64,000 nucleotides of DNA from Posidonia oceanica (lineage: Eukaryota; Streptophyta; Magnoliopsida; Alismatales; Posidoniaceae). Each line of letters starts with the position of its first letter. Position 1 is the first letter of the stretch. Positions 54,498 through 64,000 of this stretch are shown piece by piece. The notes beneath the pieces were generated by a model. That model saw only the letters and a list, made by a program, of their open reading frames with translations. It had not been told where the DNA came from and did no database searches. Location of the stretch: assembly GCA_037176725.1 (NCBI GenBank), contig JAZBRS010000020.1, positions 55,890,001 to 55,954,000 of the forward strand, written 5' to 3'. Made by a program: the position numbers and the translations under genes.

Positions 54498-55840
54498 CTA
54501 GGGCCCAGCCTAGTTCCCCCATCCACCTCTTAGGGCGACCTCAGCTACACCTTCTAGGCAGACCTCAACCTACCCCAGCCTTTCCACCCCAACAACCAAA
54601 CCCTCTAGAGAGACCTCAGTACCCCGTAGGTCCCCCTGTAACCTCTCTTGTGCTCGCAGCACGTGCTCCAGTCGTCACTGATTTGACCCTGGACACCCAT
54701 CGCGTCCCTTACAGCTACGCCACAGAGATGTGCGCGGAAGTAACGCGATCGGGGAGGGTTTACAGGCCCCCAACACCGACAATTAGGCCAACTCCCCCTA
54801 GACCTGTTATGCCCCCACCCTCTAGCCAACCCATAGCAGATCTAACCTCGAGCCAGCCTATAGCTAGCCAGATCCCTGCCCAACCTGTAGTAACCCAGCT
54901 TCCTGCCACTACTCCCTTAGAGCCTGCCAGAACTACCCCTCCCCTTGCCAAAAAGAGCCAACCTAAGGCAGACTTGACCTCCCAGCTTAAGAAGGTCAAA
55001 GCCGACATTTCTATCTGGGACTTGATCCACACCTCTGCCGAACACCGCGAGGCTTTTCTTCGTGTGTTCCAGGCCGCCCGTGTGTCCCAGTCCATTGAGC
55101 CTTCAGCCTTGGAGAGCATGGTTGGGTTGATTGCGGAGCCCCAGGTCATCTCTTTTACGAGTGATGAGCTGCCTCCGGCGGGGATTAATCACAACCAGCC
55201 CCTATTCGTCACGGTGCAATTCAAAAACTTTTGCATTCCCCTAACACTGGTTGATAATGGGTCAGGCCTTAACGTCTGCCCCTTGCGTACTGGAACCAAG
55301 CTCGGATTCAAAGCCGAGGACATCACGCCAGCCGTGAAGGGAATGACAGCCTTCGACAACACTCACCATGACGCTCTAGGGATCCTGATTATTCCTCTTG
55401 CTATTGGCCCGGTTGTCTACGACGTAGAATTCTATGTCGTCGACTTGCAGCCGAACTTCAATCTTCTGCTTGGGCGCCCTTGGCTCCACAAGCATCAGGT
55501 CCTTCCTTCGACCCTCCATCGAATGATAAAGTACCGTCACGGCGACGATGTCATTGTCGTCATGGTGGAGAACTTTGAGAAGGAGCGGATCGAAGCAGTC
55601 TCCCCCGTGTCTTCGCAATCTATCCCGTTTGACCCCGAGACTTCTGAAGCCCTATATCGCGTTAATCGGTGTGAGCCGGTTAACTTCATTCTTGATCTTG
55701 AACGTGTCAACTCCTTGACCATTCACAGCAACCCCTTTCGAATGGTCAAGAATGTATGTCACAGGTGGGGTTACATAAAGGGTACGCTGCTCGGGCGTCA
55801 CGGCCAGGGGATCGCAGAGCCGATCGTAGCAGTGGAGTGA
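54332..55840 (+). CDS. D protease (pro) frame, start by -1 frameshift or unspliced initiation
   Basis: The frame is open from 54332 (after TGA 54329-54331), overlaps the end of gag and stops at TGA 55838-55840. No ATG is well placed. A GTG at 54650 is unlikely to be used, so -1 frameshifting from gag is the simplest route. Landmarks: VTRSGRVYRPP (about 54745), the lineage motif ISIWDLIHTSAEHREAF (about 55006-55058), the aspartic protease active site VDNGSGLNVCP (Asp at 55253-55255; Asn-Gly instead of the usual Thr/Ser-Gly, as seen in Ogre-type proteases) and the flap-distal LLLGRPWL (about 55463). The same frame continues after the single stop for about 160 codons of linker to 56325. The protease would mature the Gag-Pol polyprotein. 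The stop fits C-to-T (CGA) or G-to-A (TGG) change. Confidence 0.88.
54356..54362 (+). promoter_or_regulatory. Candidate -1 slippery heptamer T TTC CCT
   Basis: It lies in the gag frame as X XXY YYZ, 27 bp into the gag/pro overlap. CCC as the second triplet is a weak slippery sequence by known standards, so support is modest. Confidence 0.35.
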
Positions 55841-56325
55841 AGGAAATCTAAAGGCCTCGGCTACGAGCCCAAGACCAACGAAGATCACTACTCTCAGCTC
55901 AACAATCCAGAATCAGCCCTTCCCAGAGACCTCACTAACTTTACCAGTGCAGGAACCCTGGGATCGACCGACGATCAAGACACGGTACCGACAGAGGATT
56001 GGGTGTGTGTTGAGGACTACTACTCGGATGAGGAGCAGTCTGGCACAACAGAGGCAGTCCCAACCGGCACAGCAGAAACAGTGGTCAGAGCAGAGGCCAC
56101 ACAGTCAATCTATTCAGCTCTTCCTCTGGTAGAAACAGCAGGCAGCTCAGCAGGCCCTGTGGCAGAACTAGCAAGTTCCCACTCTTTTGCAGCCACATCA
56201 GCTTCCCAAGTACAGACAGCAGCAGTGCAAGAGTCAGAGACACTCCTTCTGGCAGAATCAAGCATGCTACCAGCGGTCACAGCAACATCAGTGCCATTGT
56301 CCCCCTCTCTGGAGGGGCAGTCAAT
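55841..56325 (+). pseudogene. D linker between protease and RT, truncated
   Basis: It continues the protease frame after TGA 55838-55840: RKSKGLGYEPKTNEDHYSQ, then an acidic, Ser/Thr/Ala/Glu-rich tract (EDYYSDEEQSG...). In related elements such a tract separates protease from RT. At 56325 the element sequence stops and LTR sequence begins, joined at the shared bases TCCAGCCCTCG. RT, RNase H and integrase of D are absent. Confidence 0.75.
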
Positions 56326-57637
56326 CCAGCCCTCGAGAGCAGCCGGCGACGCCCGCAGCGACCGGACGACCTCCACCGACGACTGCTGAAGCCATCGACG
56401 TCGGGAGGACATCTCAGACGCGGAATCAGGTGAACTCAACTTCCCTTAGTCTTCTTTTCTTCCCGTGCTGCTTCTCCGCCCTTTAGAATAGCATTTCCAG
56501 CCTTCCTGCTCCGAATCTGGCTCTGATCTGATTGTCTTCTTTGGCAAGCTCTTCTGGTCGTCACGTCGCTCCGGCCAGTAGAACGCGACACCAAAGGTTG
56601 TCACTGGACCGCACGAACCTCAGGAAGCTTCTCCAGCCCTCAGAACACAGCGTCGCTGTGTCGATCAGCCGAACGAACCTTCTGAAGCTCTGTGGAACTC
56701 CAGCGACCGTTCCAGTCCGTTCCAGGCCGCGTCGTCCTCCGCCGATCACAGCCTGATCTCCGTCAGCGTCAGGAGCAGCTCCTCCGCCCACCCGCGTGTC
56801 TCCAGCAGCCCTGTGCCGGTGGTCGCGGGCGCTGGCAGCCTGCTGCTATAGTGCCCACAGCCGTCGGCCGTTTACTGTTTATTTATTTTTCCGTTTGTAT
56901 AGTTTGCTAGTAAATATTGCATGTTTGGTCTAAGTTTTCTTATTTTTGCGTTCAGGTCCTTATATCATTTAATCTGCTGTCTTTTTTATTTAAAACCATG
57001 CTAAATTGCATTAAGTGTTTGTGTTTCTCTGTATTTGCCCTTCAGTCCTTTTACTGTGCATTCTAGTTGTAATTTTTTATGTTTTAGCCCCTCTGTTTTT
57101 AATTTTTGCATCCCGGTCCTGCAGTAGTTTATTTAATTTAAATGTATGAACTTTGCCTTATTATATTGCATTCCAGACCCCTGTCTTTTCTCATTTTTGC
57201 ACTTTCATCCTCTGCACTGTAGAACTTAGGTTTAATTTTTAATTTCTGCTTGTTGCATAGCATATTTGCCCTCCTATTTTCTTTTTTTTGCATGTAGGTC
57301 CATTTTAAATGCGCAGTAACTGTTTTCCATGCATTTTGGCTTATTGCATTGCATTTTTAACCCTGTTTTTCCCAAAAATTGCACATCAGTCCTGTCTTCT
57401 GATTTCAGAGCATGTTTACCATATAAAATTGCATATTTGACCCTTGCATGATTTCAAAATTACACATAGGTCCTTGCATCCTTTAAAAATCGTGTAAAAA
57501 GACTGTTTTGCCCCTAAAGTTGCATCTTAGCTCCTATGCTTACAAAATTGCATGTAGACCCTCCACTTGCATTCCCAGACTCCCCAGAACCCTGTTTTCT
57601 GGAAAATTTGCACTTTAGACCCTAGTTTTTTTCCAAA
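56325..57637 (+). mobile_element. D LTR fragment
   Basis: Aligns with 47561-48873 of the D 5' LTR in the same orientation, with scattered mostly transitional differences. It is the middle of D's 3' LTR, left after two deletions: one at 56325 by microhomology, one at 57637 followed by 16 bp of filler (57638-57653). Confidence 0.88.
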
Positions 57638-57653
57638 GCTCCCTTTCCAAAGT

Positions 57654-60600
57654 GGAGAAAGAACAAGAGAGGCGAAAGGAGAAGCAAAATAGCGCGTGTG
57701 TGAGAACAGGCACTGTTTAAGGGCCACGCAGAGTAGGTGTGAAGACCTACAAAGGGGAAAATAAGCAAGTGGAGGGATTACCACCGCTTTGTGACTGTTT
57801 CCCACTAAACCGCCCCACGATGTGTCTCGCATGCTGCCCAAAGCTCGCGGTGCGATCGGATCATGGAAAAGGGGGAAGAAAGTCGCAATAAGTGGTGAAT
57901 CCAGGGGAAACACGACACAAAACACTTGGGAATACGCGAAAGGGGGAGCAGAATTGATAGATAAGAAGAGGAAGTCCTATTCTACATGTTCAAGGGAACA
58001 AAAAGCGAAAACGATGCATGCAATGCAAATGGTATGCAAATGAATGCTGTGTAGGGGTTCAGAAGGACTTACCTGGAAAATCTGAGGCCTGATCTGAGAT
58101 CTGCTTGGTCCATGCTGAAGAACGCTCTACCGGGGTCGTCCGGGTAGCTTATTTGAGAAGATCCAACGGTCGGATTGGAAGATATTCTAGCTTCAAGGCA
58201 GAGGGGCCAGAACAGGGGAGAAGAATGGATCTAAGTGTACAGGGGGTCCTAGGGGTGTGCAAAACAGGTCCTCCCATGTGAATGGGAGCTAATGATGCTT
58301 GAGTGTGTGCAAAGGATGCAAAAAACTAGAATGCATGAGTGCAATGCATGCAGAATGCAAGAAAAGGCTTAAGGGTGATTTTTCAGAAAATTGGGAATTT
58401 AAATGCAATTTTTGAAAAGATGGGGGTTTAAATACAAAGGTTTTGAAAAGTTTGGGGCTTTTATGCAAGGGTTTTGAAAAAAGGAGGGTCTGCATGCAAT
58501 TTTACAAAAGGCAGGGTTTAAAATGCAATTTTCCAAGATGGGTATGCATCAGGGCAAGTTTTGAAATCATGTGGCAGTTTAGAATGCAATTTTGAAATCA
58601 TTAGGGCCCAAAATGCAATTTTTCCAGCAAAACAGGGATCTTAGTAGTCTGGGAATGCAAATGGGGGACTTATATGCAATTTTAAACATGTGGGGGCTAA
58701 AATGCAATTTTATAAGCAAAATATGCATTTAAATGATTTTTATAAGTATGCAGAGGACCTATGTGCAAATTTTAAATCATGTAGGGGAAAAAAATGCAAT
58801 TTTATAAGCAAAATATGCATTTAAATGACTACTGTGCATTGAGGAAGGACCTATATGCAAAAATCAGAAAACAAGGGGGAAATAATGCAATGCAGCAAGC
58901 AAAATTTGAAAAAAAAAGCTAAGTTAACAGGACAGAGGATTAAATGGCAATTATAGAAGACAATAAGGACCTAAAATGCAATTTTATATGGCAAACTTAG
59001 TGCATTAAATCAAATTAAACAGCTGCAGGACTAAAATGCAATAATCAAAAGTTGGAGGGCCAAAATCAAATTTATTACTAAAGGAAAGCACAGTAAAAGG
59101 ACTGACATGCAAATAAAGAGAACTACATATTTTTCATGCAATTTTATATGGTTTTAATTCAGAAATAAACAGATTTAATCGAATAAAGGACCTGAACGCA
59201 AATAAGTAAGAACTGAGACCAAAAAAGCAATATTTGGTAAAATAGCATAGATAGCAAAAAAATAAAAGCACAGTAAATGGCCGACGGCCATGGACACTGT
59301 AGCAAATGCAACCAGTGCCCATGAACGCCGGCACAGGGAGGTTGGGGCTGCGCAGACCGGCGAGCGGGCTTCACCAGGACCTGACGGAGCTCGGACGATG
59401 TCCGGCGAGGTTCGACGCTGGCTGGAGCGAACCGGAGAAGTCACCGGAGGTCTGTAGACCTTCTTAGGCGCAGTCCGAGCGGACGAGGCGGCATCGCTGC
59501 GATCTGAAGGCCGGAGCATGCTTCTGGGGCCCGTGCGGAGCAGAGACAGCTGCTGGAGCGACGTTCTGCTGACCGGAGCGGCGAGACGTACTGTGAAGCT
59601 CGCCGGAGAAGACGACGCTGACCAAGCGTTGACTCGGCACAGGAGAGAGAGAAATCCCAGGCTGATGGGCGGAAAAGCAAGAGAAGAGGGAGTCTAACCT
59701 AGGGATGAAGAGAGTTACCTGTTTCCATGGCTGAGGAGTCCTCCCGACGTCGATCGACTTTGCAGAATGCGGTGAGCTCGGTCTGGCTACTGCGGGCGTC
59801 GTCTGCTGCTCGCGAGGATCGGAGTCGCTTCCACGGAGCCCTCCGGTGCTTCCCAGATGCTTGGCCGCGAGCTTTGAAGACCGGTGGATGGATTTGAAAT
59901 TTTTGGGTGCACAGGGACAGCCGGAGGCCGGGGGAGGTGTCCACTGCTCCTCAGGCCAGATGGGAGCTGCCAGTGAACTTCTAGGGGCTGGGTGAATGTC
60001 TCTGGATGGTTAGCTTAGGTCGTGGTGGACTGTAGGTGAGGTTTGCAGATGGGGTGACTTTCTGGCAGAGAGAGGTCACAGGTGTTTGTAGTGCTGGGTT
60101 TGATCTGTGGTGAGGTTTGTAGGTGAAGCTTTGGGGGGTTAGAAAGCTGGTGATCAGGTGAGTTAGGGTGTGGAATTTGGGAAGGTTTCAAGGGCTGTGG
60201 TGTCGGGAATTTCTGGGAGGAAAGGAGTTGGGTTCTGTTGAGAATTTTGGGTGTTCGGGGGCGGTTTCTGGAGTGGAAAGGCTGAGGGATGGAGGGGCTG
60301 CGATGCTGGGATTCTGGGTGAGGTTGGGCGAGGAATTGGGTGCGGTTTATGGTCTGGAACCGGTGTTGGTTTCAGTGGGGAAGAGGAGGGGGAAATGCTG
60401 CTGGTTTCAGAGGAAGAAGAAGGAGTTTTTGCTGGGGAATTCTCTCTGAATTTCTTAGCTCTCTCTCTCGGATGACAAAAGGCGTGGAAGGAGGAGAAGA
60501 CCGGAGGTTTTTAAGCAGAGGAGGAAGCTGCTGGGCGCACTGTGGATTTTGAAATCCCACCGGCGTCGAACACTGCAGCTGATGGAGAGGTGGTCGGCGA

Positions 60601-62440
60601 GAAGACGGGCAGTAAATGCCTTCCCAGAAGATTCGCTGAGTGCTGAGAGAGGAGAGGCGATCTGTAGGCCGATTGGACGGAGAGGGAAGAAGTTGAATTT
60701 GAAAGAAGAGGAGGGAGTTCGTTCGCGGGAGGAGGAACTGAAGAAGGAAGAAGAAGCAGAAGGGAAGAAGGGGGGTGGAAGGCGCGGACCGGGCCGCGAG
60801 CCGAAAAAGAAAAAGAAAGAAAGAAAAGAAATGAGGAAGGTGGGAACGGGCCGGACTGAGCCCAGCAGGAGAAAAAGAAGAAGAAATAGGAAGAAAGGGA
60901 GAAATGGAAGGGAAAAAGAAGAGAAATAAATTGGATAAAAATAAAATAAAAATAGGTAAAATTATTAGAGTGAATGTATTTTAAGTTAGGACCTTGATTA
61001 AATTTTTTAATGACTGGTTTTAGTTAGTTAATTAGGTTTAGAGGGATTTTGGTTTTGATTAGGGTTTTGAGGGTTTTCTTTGTTTTTGATTTGTTTTTTA
61101 TTTTGATTAAATGTTTGTTAAGTCTTTTAAGTTGTTTTTTTAATTATGTTTTTCTTGTTAAGTACTTGGGATGTTAATTAGGATTTTTAAAGTTTGTTTT
61201 TAAATTAATTAGAGCGGGTTTTAGGTTTTTGGATTTTAGTCTTTCTTTCTTAAGTCTTCTTTGATTTGTTTTCGATTTTTGTTTGTTAAGTCCTTTTGAT
61301 TTTTTTTTGTTAGGTCTTCTTGTTAAGTTTTTAGTTAAGTGTTTTTAGATTTTGATTGTTTGTTTTTCCTTTTAGTTAGGTTTTTGAATTACTCTTTTTA
61401 AATTTGTTAAGTTAGGTTTCTCTTTTCCTTAAGTGATTGTCTTAGTGTTTTTTTTTTCTTTAATTGTTTTCTTTTCTTTTTAGGATTTGTTTTTGATTAT
61501 TCTATAGTGGGGTTTTTACTTTTGGTTGGTTTTGATTGCATTTTAGTTTTTCCCTTGATTTTACAGCATTTTCTTTTGGTTTGTTTTGCATTTTTTAGCT
61601 TGCATTCTTGGTTTTCCATTTTAGCTAGATTTAGTTGGGTTTAGGTTTTTAATTGTTTGCTTAATATTTTTAATTATTTTTCTTAGGGTTTTGGTTTGTT
61701 TTCCTTTTGTTTTAGAGTTTTAGAGGTTTTTAAGGAATTTTTAGGGATTTAGTAAGAGAAAGGAAAAGAAAAGGAAAAGGAAGAAGATAAGGGAGAAATG
61801 AAGGAATAAAGAGGAAAGAGAGGAGTTGAAAGAAGATAATTTTTTGAAAATCAAAGGAAATGCTAAAAATAAGATAAAAATAGGAAATAGATTGAGAAGA
61901 GATAGATGCATAAAGGGGGCCCACAGCCAGGCAAGAAAAAAGGAGAGAAGGGAATGAAAAGAAGGAGGATAATCAGGAGAGAGAGAGGAGAGAGAAAAGA
62001 ATAATCCTGGAGAGAGAAAATGATAATTTGGGTGAATGGAGGGCTTAATGGTTTTGAAAAGGGGTGAAAATTGGGGAATGTGTAGCCTAGGGTTTCTAGT
62101 TTTGGTTCTAGGACTTTGGTTTAGTTTTGAGAAAGTTTTGGAAGGGTTTTGAGGTGTAGAAAAAGGGTGGTTTTACCTAGGTTTTCTAGGGTTTTTGGGA
62201 ATGGTTTTGGGTTGAAAATTTCTAAGTGTTTGGGTAGGTTTGCTGAGTAGGGGTTGATGGGTTTTCCTATGGTTTTTGGGCAGGTTTTGGGCTTGGGAAA
62301 TGGGTGTAGGCTTAGGTCAAGTTTAGGCTTGTTTTGAAGGATAAGATGAAAAGGGTTGGTGTAGTTTTGACCTAGGTTTAGATCCAGAAGTCACCAGAAG
62401 GTCCCAATTGGTCCAAGCCTGTCAAGATGGAGTGTCAACA
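57654..62440 (-). mobile_element. Element B, 5' LTR, truncated
   Basis: Aligns with 32548-37339. It starts TGTTGACACT at 62440 and is cut at 57654, so the U5, most of the minisatellite and the PBS are missing. It contains the same donor-like site (near 58070), TGCAT region, G+C-rich part and U3 tracts. GGGAC follows it at 62441-62445. Confidence 0.92.
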
Positions 62441-62445
62441 GGGAC
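62441..62445. repeat. Right target-site duplicate of B (GGGAC)
   Basis: Matches 31065-31069 and closes element B. Confidence 0.9.
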
Positions 62446-63379
62446 GTACTACTATGCATGCCAGACCTAATGGGATAGGAAGCTAACCGTTTGGTGGTCT
62501 GGACCGGTGGCTCCACCTCGCTCACCAGCGTTGCAGGTGTGACTACGGCAGCAACTTCGGTGAGGTCGCGTGAGCAACTCAGAGCACCGGAGGAGGTCGC
62601 GAAGTGTCGAGGATGGAGAGGGGAGTGCCTTCTACATTCTGGAGGTGGCAAATTCTCCTCTGGCTCGGTGTGGTGAATGCTAGAACGACATGATCTCTCG
62701 GTTTTGTGCAAAATGGCATGGGTTCGTGTGCTGACAAAGGGGTTTGCAGGGGATTTGCAGGCAGTTGCAGGCGATGTCAGAGGCCAATGGGTGTGTGGGA
62801 GGCTCGAGGGATGTTAGGGCTATGGTAGAGGCATGTCAAATGGCCAGCGGAGCCACAGCGGTGGCTGACACAGGCGGCCGAAGGTGTGAGGGCGGTGAGA
62901 GCGGGATTTCCGGCTGAATTGGCAATGATGGGTATCTAAGGTGGTTACTCATCCTTGGAAGGTAGTGGATGAGTTAGAGGGCGAGAGAGGACAGGTAGTA
63001 AGTGCGGGGAGGCATGAGATTGGACGGCTAGTGAGCTGGAAGGGGCAGAACAGCCGCTGCTGCCCTCGAGCCATTGGACGCCAGATCAGAGGGCGTCCAA
63101 TGTTGGACGCTAGCACAGGCCACGTCCAACGTTGGACACTGCTTGTTCCAGCGTCCAACACACTCAGGTGGCATAAGCTACAAACGGGCTTGGGTTTAGG
63201 GCTAGAAGGGTTGTAAAAGTTGTAAAAGGGCTTGGTAAAGGCTTCTAGGGTTTGGGCAAGGTTTTGGGTTTGGAAATGGGTTAGAAAAATGGGCTAGAAA
63301 CGAGATGCCATTCCAGAGTCCACATGAGCCTACAAAAGAGAACAACCAACTTCCAGGCTGTCAGAATGGGGTGTCTACA
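62446..63379 (-). mobile_element. Element C, 3' LTR, right (U3) part
   Basis: Continues 28677-31064 beyond the B insertion. It contains a three-hairpin GTTGGACGC module (63073-63161), which ties it to the left part, and ends (LTR start) with TGTAGACACCCC at 63379, a one-base variant of the family terminus. The total LTR is about 3.3 kb, shorter than the others and lacking their AATTAAAA tract. No gene is seen. Confidence 0.82.
63073..63161. repeat. GTTGGACGC module of C, three hairpins
   Basis: Three successive TTGGACGC / GCGTCCAA pairs with inner sequences of about 10 bases. In the second pair one arm reads CACGTCCAAC and in the third one arm reads TTGGACACT, so those stems are imperfect. 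Confidence 0.85.
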
Positions 63380-63396
63380 GATGCCCCTCCCTAAGC
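63380..63396 (-). other. Polypurine tract of C
   Basis: Minus strand GCTTAGGGAGGGGCATC directly before the LTR start at 63379. It shows that C's internal region continues to the right. Confidence 0.8.
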
Positions 63397-64000
63397 GAGG
63401 TCAAGCGGAGCGAGACCGCTGCTCAGGGTAGACAAGACACCCTACCTGACGGCGGTAGGAGCGCAAATGACTGTAGGCGCGAGTCACTCACCCGGTGGAT
63501 GCACCAGAAAACACAACTCAGAGCCACAATGCCAATGCAGATGCGGATGCAGGTGCTGATGCAATGCGATGCATGCTTATGCGAAAGTTAGTGCAGAGGT
63601 TATGTTAGTGCAGATGTAATGCATGCTGGCGTAGTTATTTACTATGCAATGCTGTTAGTAAAAGAATGCGATGCTGATGCAGAAGAGATGTACATAAAGC
63701 TGTAGTGCGATGCATGAGTTCAGGGATTAGCCCGAGCTCACAAAAGAAATGCTTGACAAGACTGACAGGCTTGGCATTTGAGCAGTTAGGGCTGCTAGCC
63801 CAACAAGCAGAGAGGGGAGACAATTGGACAGCTGTCGACTGAACAATTAGGGCTGCCAGCCTGCAGGAAAAACAGGAGCAGCTTGTCCTCGCCTGAGGAA
63901 GCAAGCAAGAAAGAGAAAGGGGGTAGGCAAGCATGGGCATCGTCTGCACGGAGCGAAGCCACGCAAGGGCTGATCCTCGCACGAGGATACAGGACAGGAC
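63397..64000 (-). other. C internal 3' region, cut by window end
   Basis: Homologous to 26350-26865 and 37357-37900: GACAAGACACCC, TGATGCAATGCGATGC-rich DNA, then two degenerate GGCTGGCAGCCCTAA-type units (about 63770-63865). No gene seen. Confidence 0.65.

Larger units (their letters stand above)
31070..62440 (-). mobile_element. Element B, whole span (Ogre/Tat), split by D
   Basis: It is bounded on both sides by GGGAC, with LTR termini TGTTGACAC (right, 62440) and ACTACA (left, 31070). Order on the minus strand: truncated 5' LTR (62440-57654), deletion, insertion of D (57637-44770), integrase remnant, extra ORF, hairpin arrays, PPT and 3' LTR. The PBS, gag, protease, RT and RNase H of B are missing, apparently deleted together with D's 3' part. 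The two LTRs are very similar over 4.8 kb, with differences mainly transitions, which suggests a fairly recent insertion. Confidence 0.88.

Overview
The window is plant nuclear DNA, almost certainly from an angiosperm and probably a eudicot with a large, repeat-rich genome. I find no host gene, rRNA or tRNA gene and no bacterial-type operon. Nearly every base can be assigned to giant Ogre/Tat-lineage Ty3/gypsy LTR retrotransposons. The signs are LTRs of 5.7-6.3 kb that begin TGTTGACACC and end ACTACA or GCTACA, an 18-nt primer-binding site matching the 3' end of a plant tRNA-Arg, Tat-type gag, protease and integrase remnants, and an extra ORF resembling the plant DUF7745/plant-mobile-domain family. 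The species cannot be fixed from the sequence alone.

Layout, left to right. E1 (+): right part of a 5' LTR (1-3370), PBS, leader, broken gag (4455-5779), hairpin repeats, noncoding tail to 7174. E2 (+): 5' LTR (7175-12893), PBS, leader with a 975-bp tandem duplication, broken gag (15084-17129), hairpin arrays to 20560. A (-): complete 3' LTR (20561-26332), 3' UTR hairpin arrays and the last codons of a DUF7745-like ORF (to 28676). C (-): 3' LTR split into 28677-31064 and 62446-63379, plus the first 620 bp of its internal 3' end. B (-): 31070-62440, bounded by the direct repeat GGGAC, with 3' LTR (31070-37339), hairpin arrays, an intact DUF7745-like ORF (40821-42083), a decayed integrase (43562-44769) and a truncated 5' LTR (57654-62440). 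D (+): inserted in B's integrase, with 5' LTR (44770-50740), PBS, leader, gag (52069-54497), protease (54332-56325) and an LTR fragment (56325-57637).

The simplest history is a six-deep nest: E1 contains E2, which contains A, which contains C, which contains B, which contains D. Only B is closed within the window; the right halves of C, A, E2 and E1 should lie to the right. No reverse transcriptase or RNase H domain is recognisable anywhere in the 64 kb.

The most unusual content is structured noncoding sequence. It includes several families of tandem hairpin repeats with compensatory stem changes in the 3' regions, double-hairpin modules built on GTTGGACGC/GCGTCCAAC in the LTR of C, a covarying leader stem-loop, and a retrovirus-like arrangement of candidate splice sites (donor in the LTR, acceptor just before gag). 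Most long reading frames in the LTRs and arrays are artefacts of tandem repeats whose period is divisible by three.
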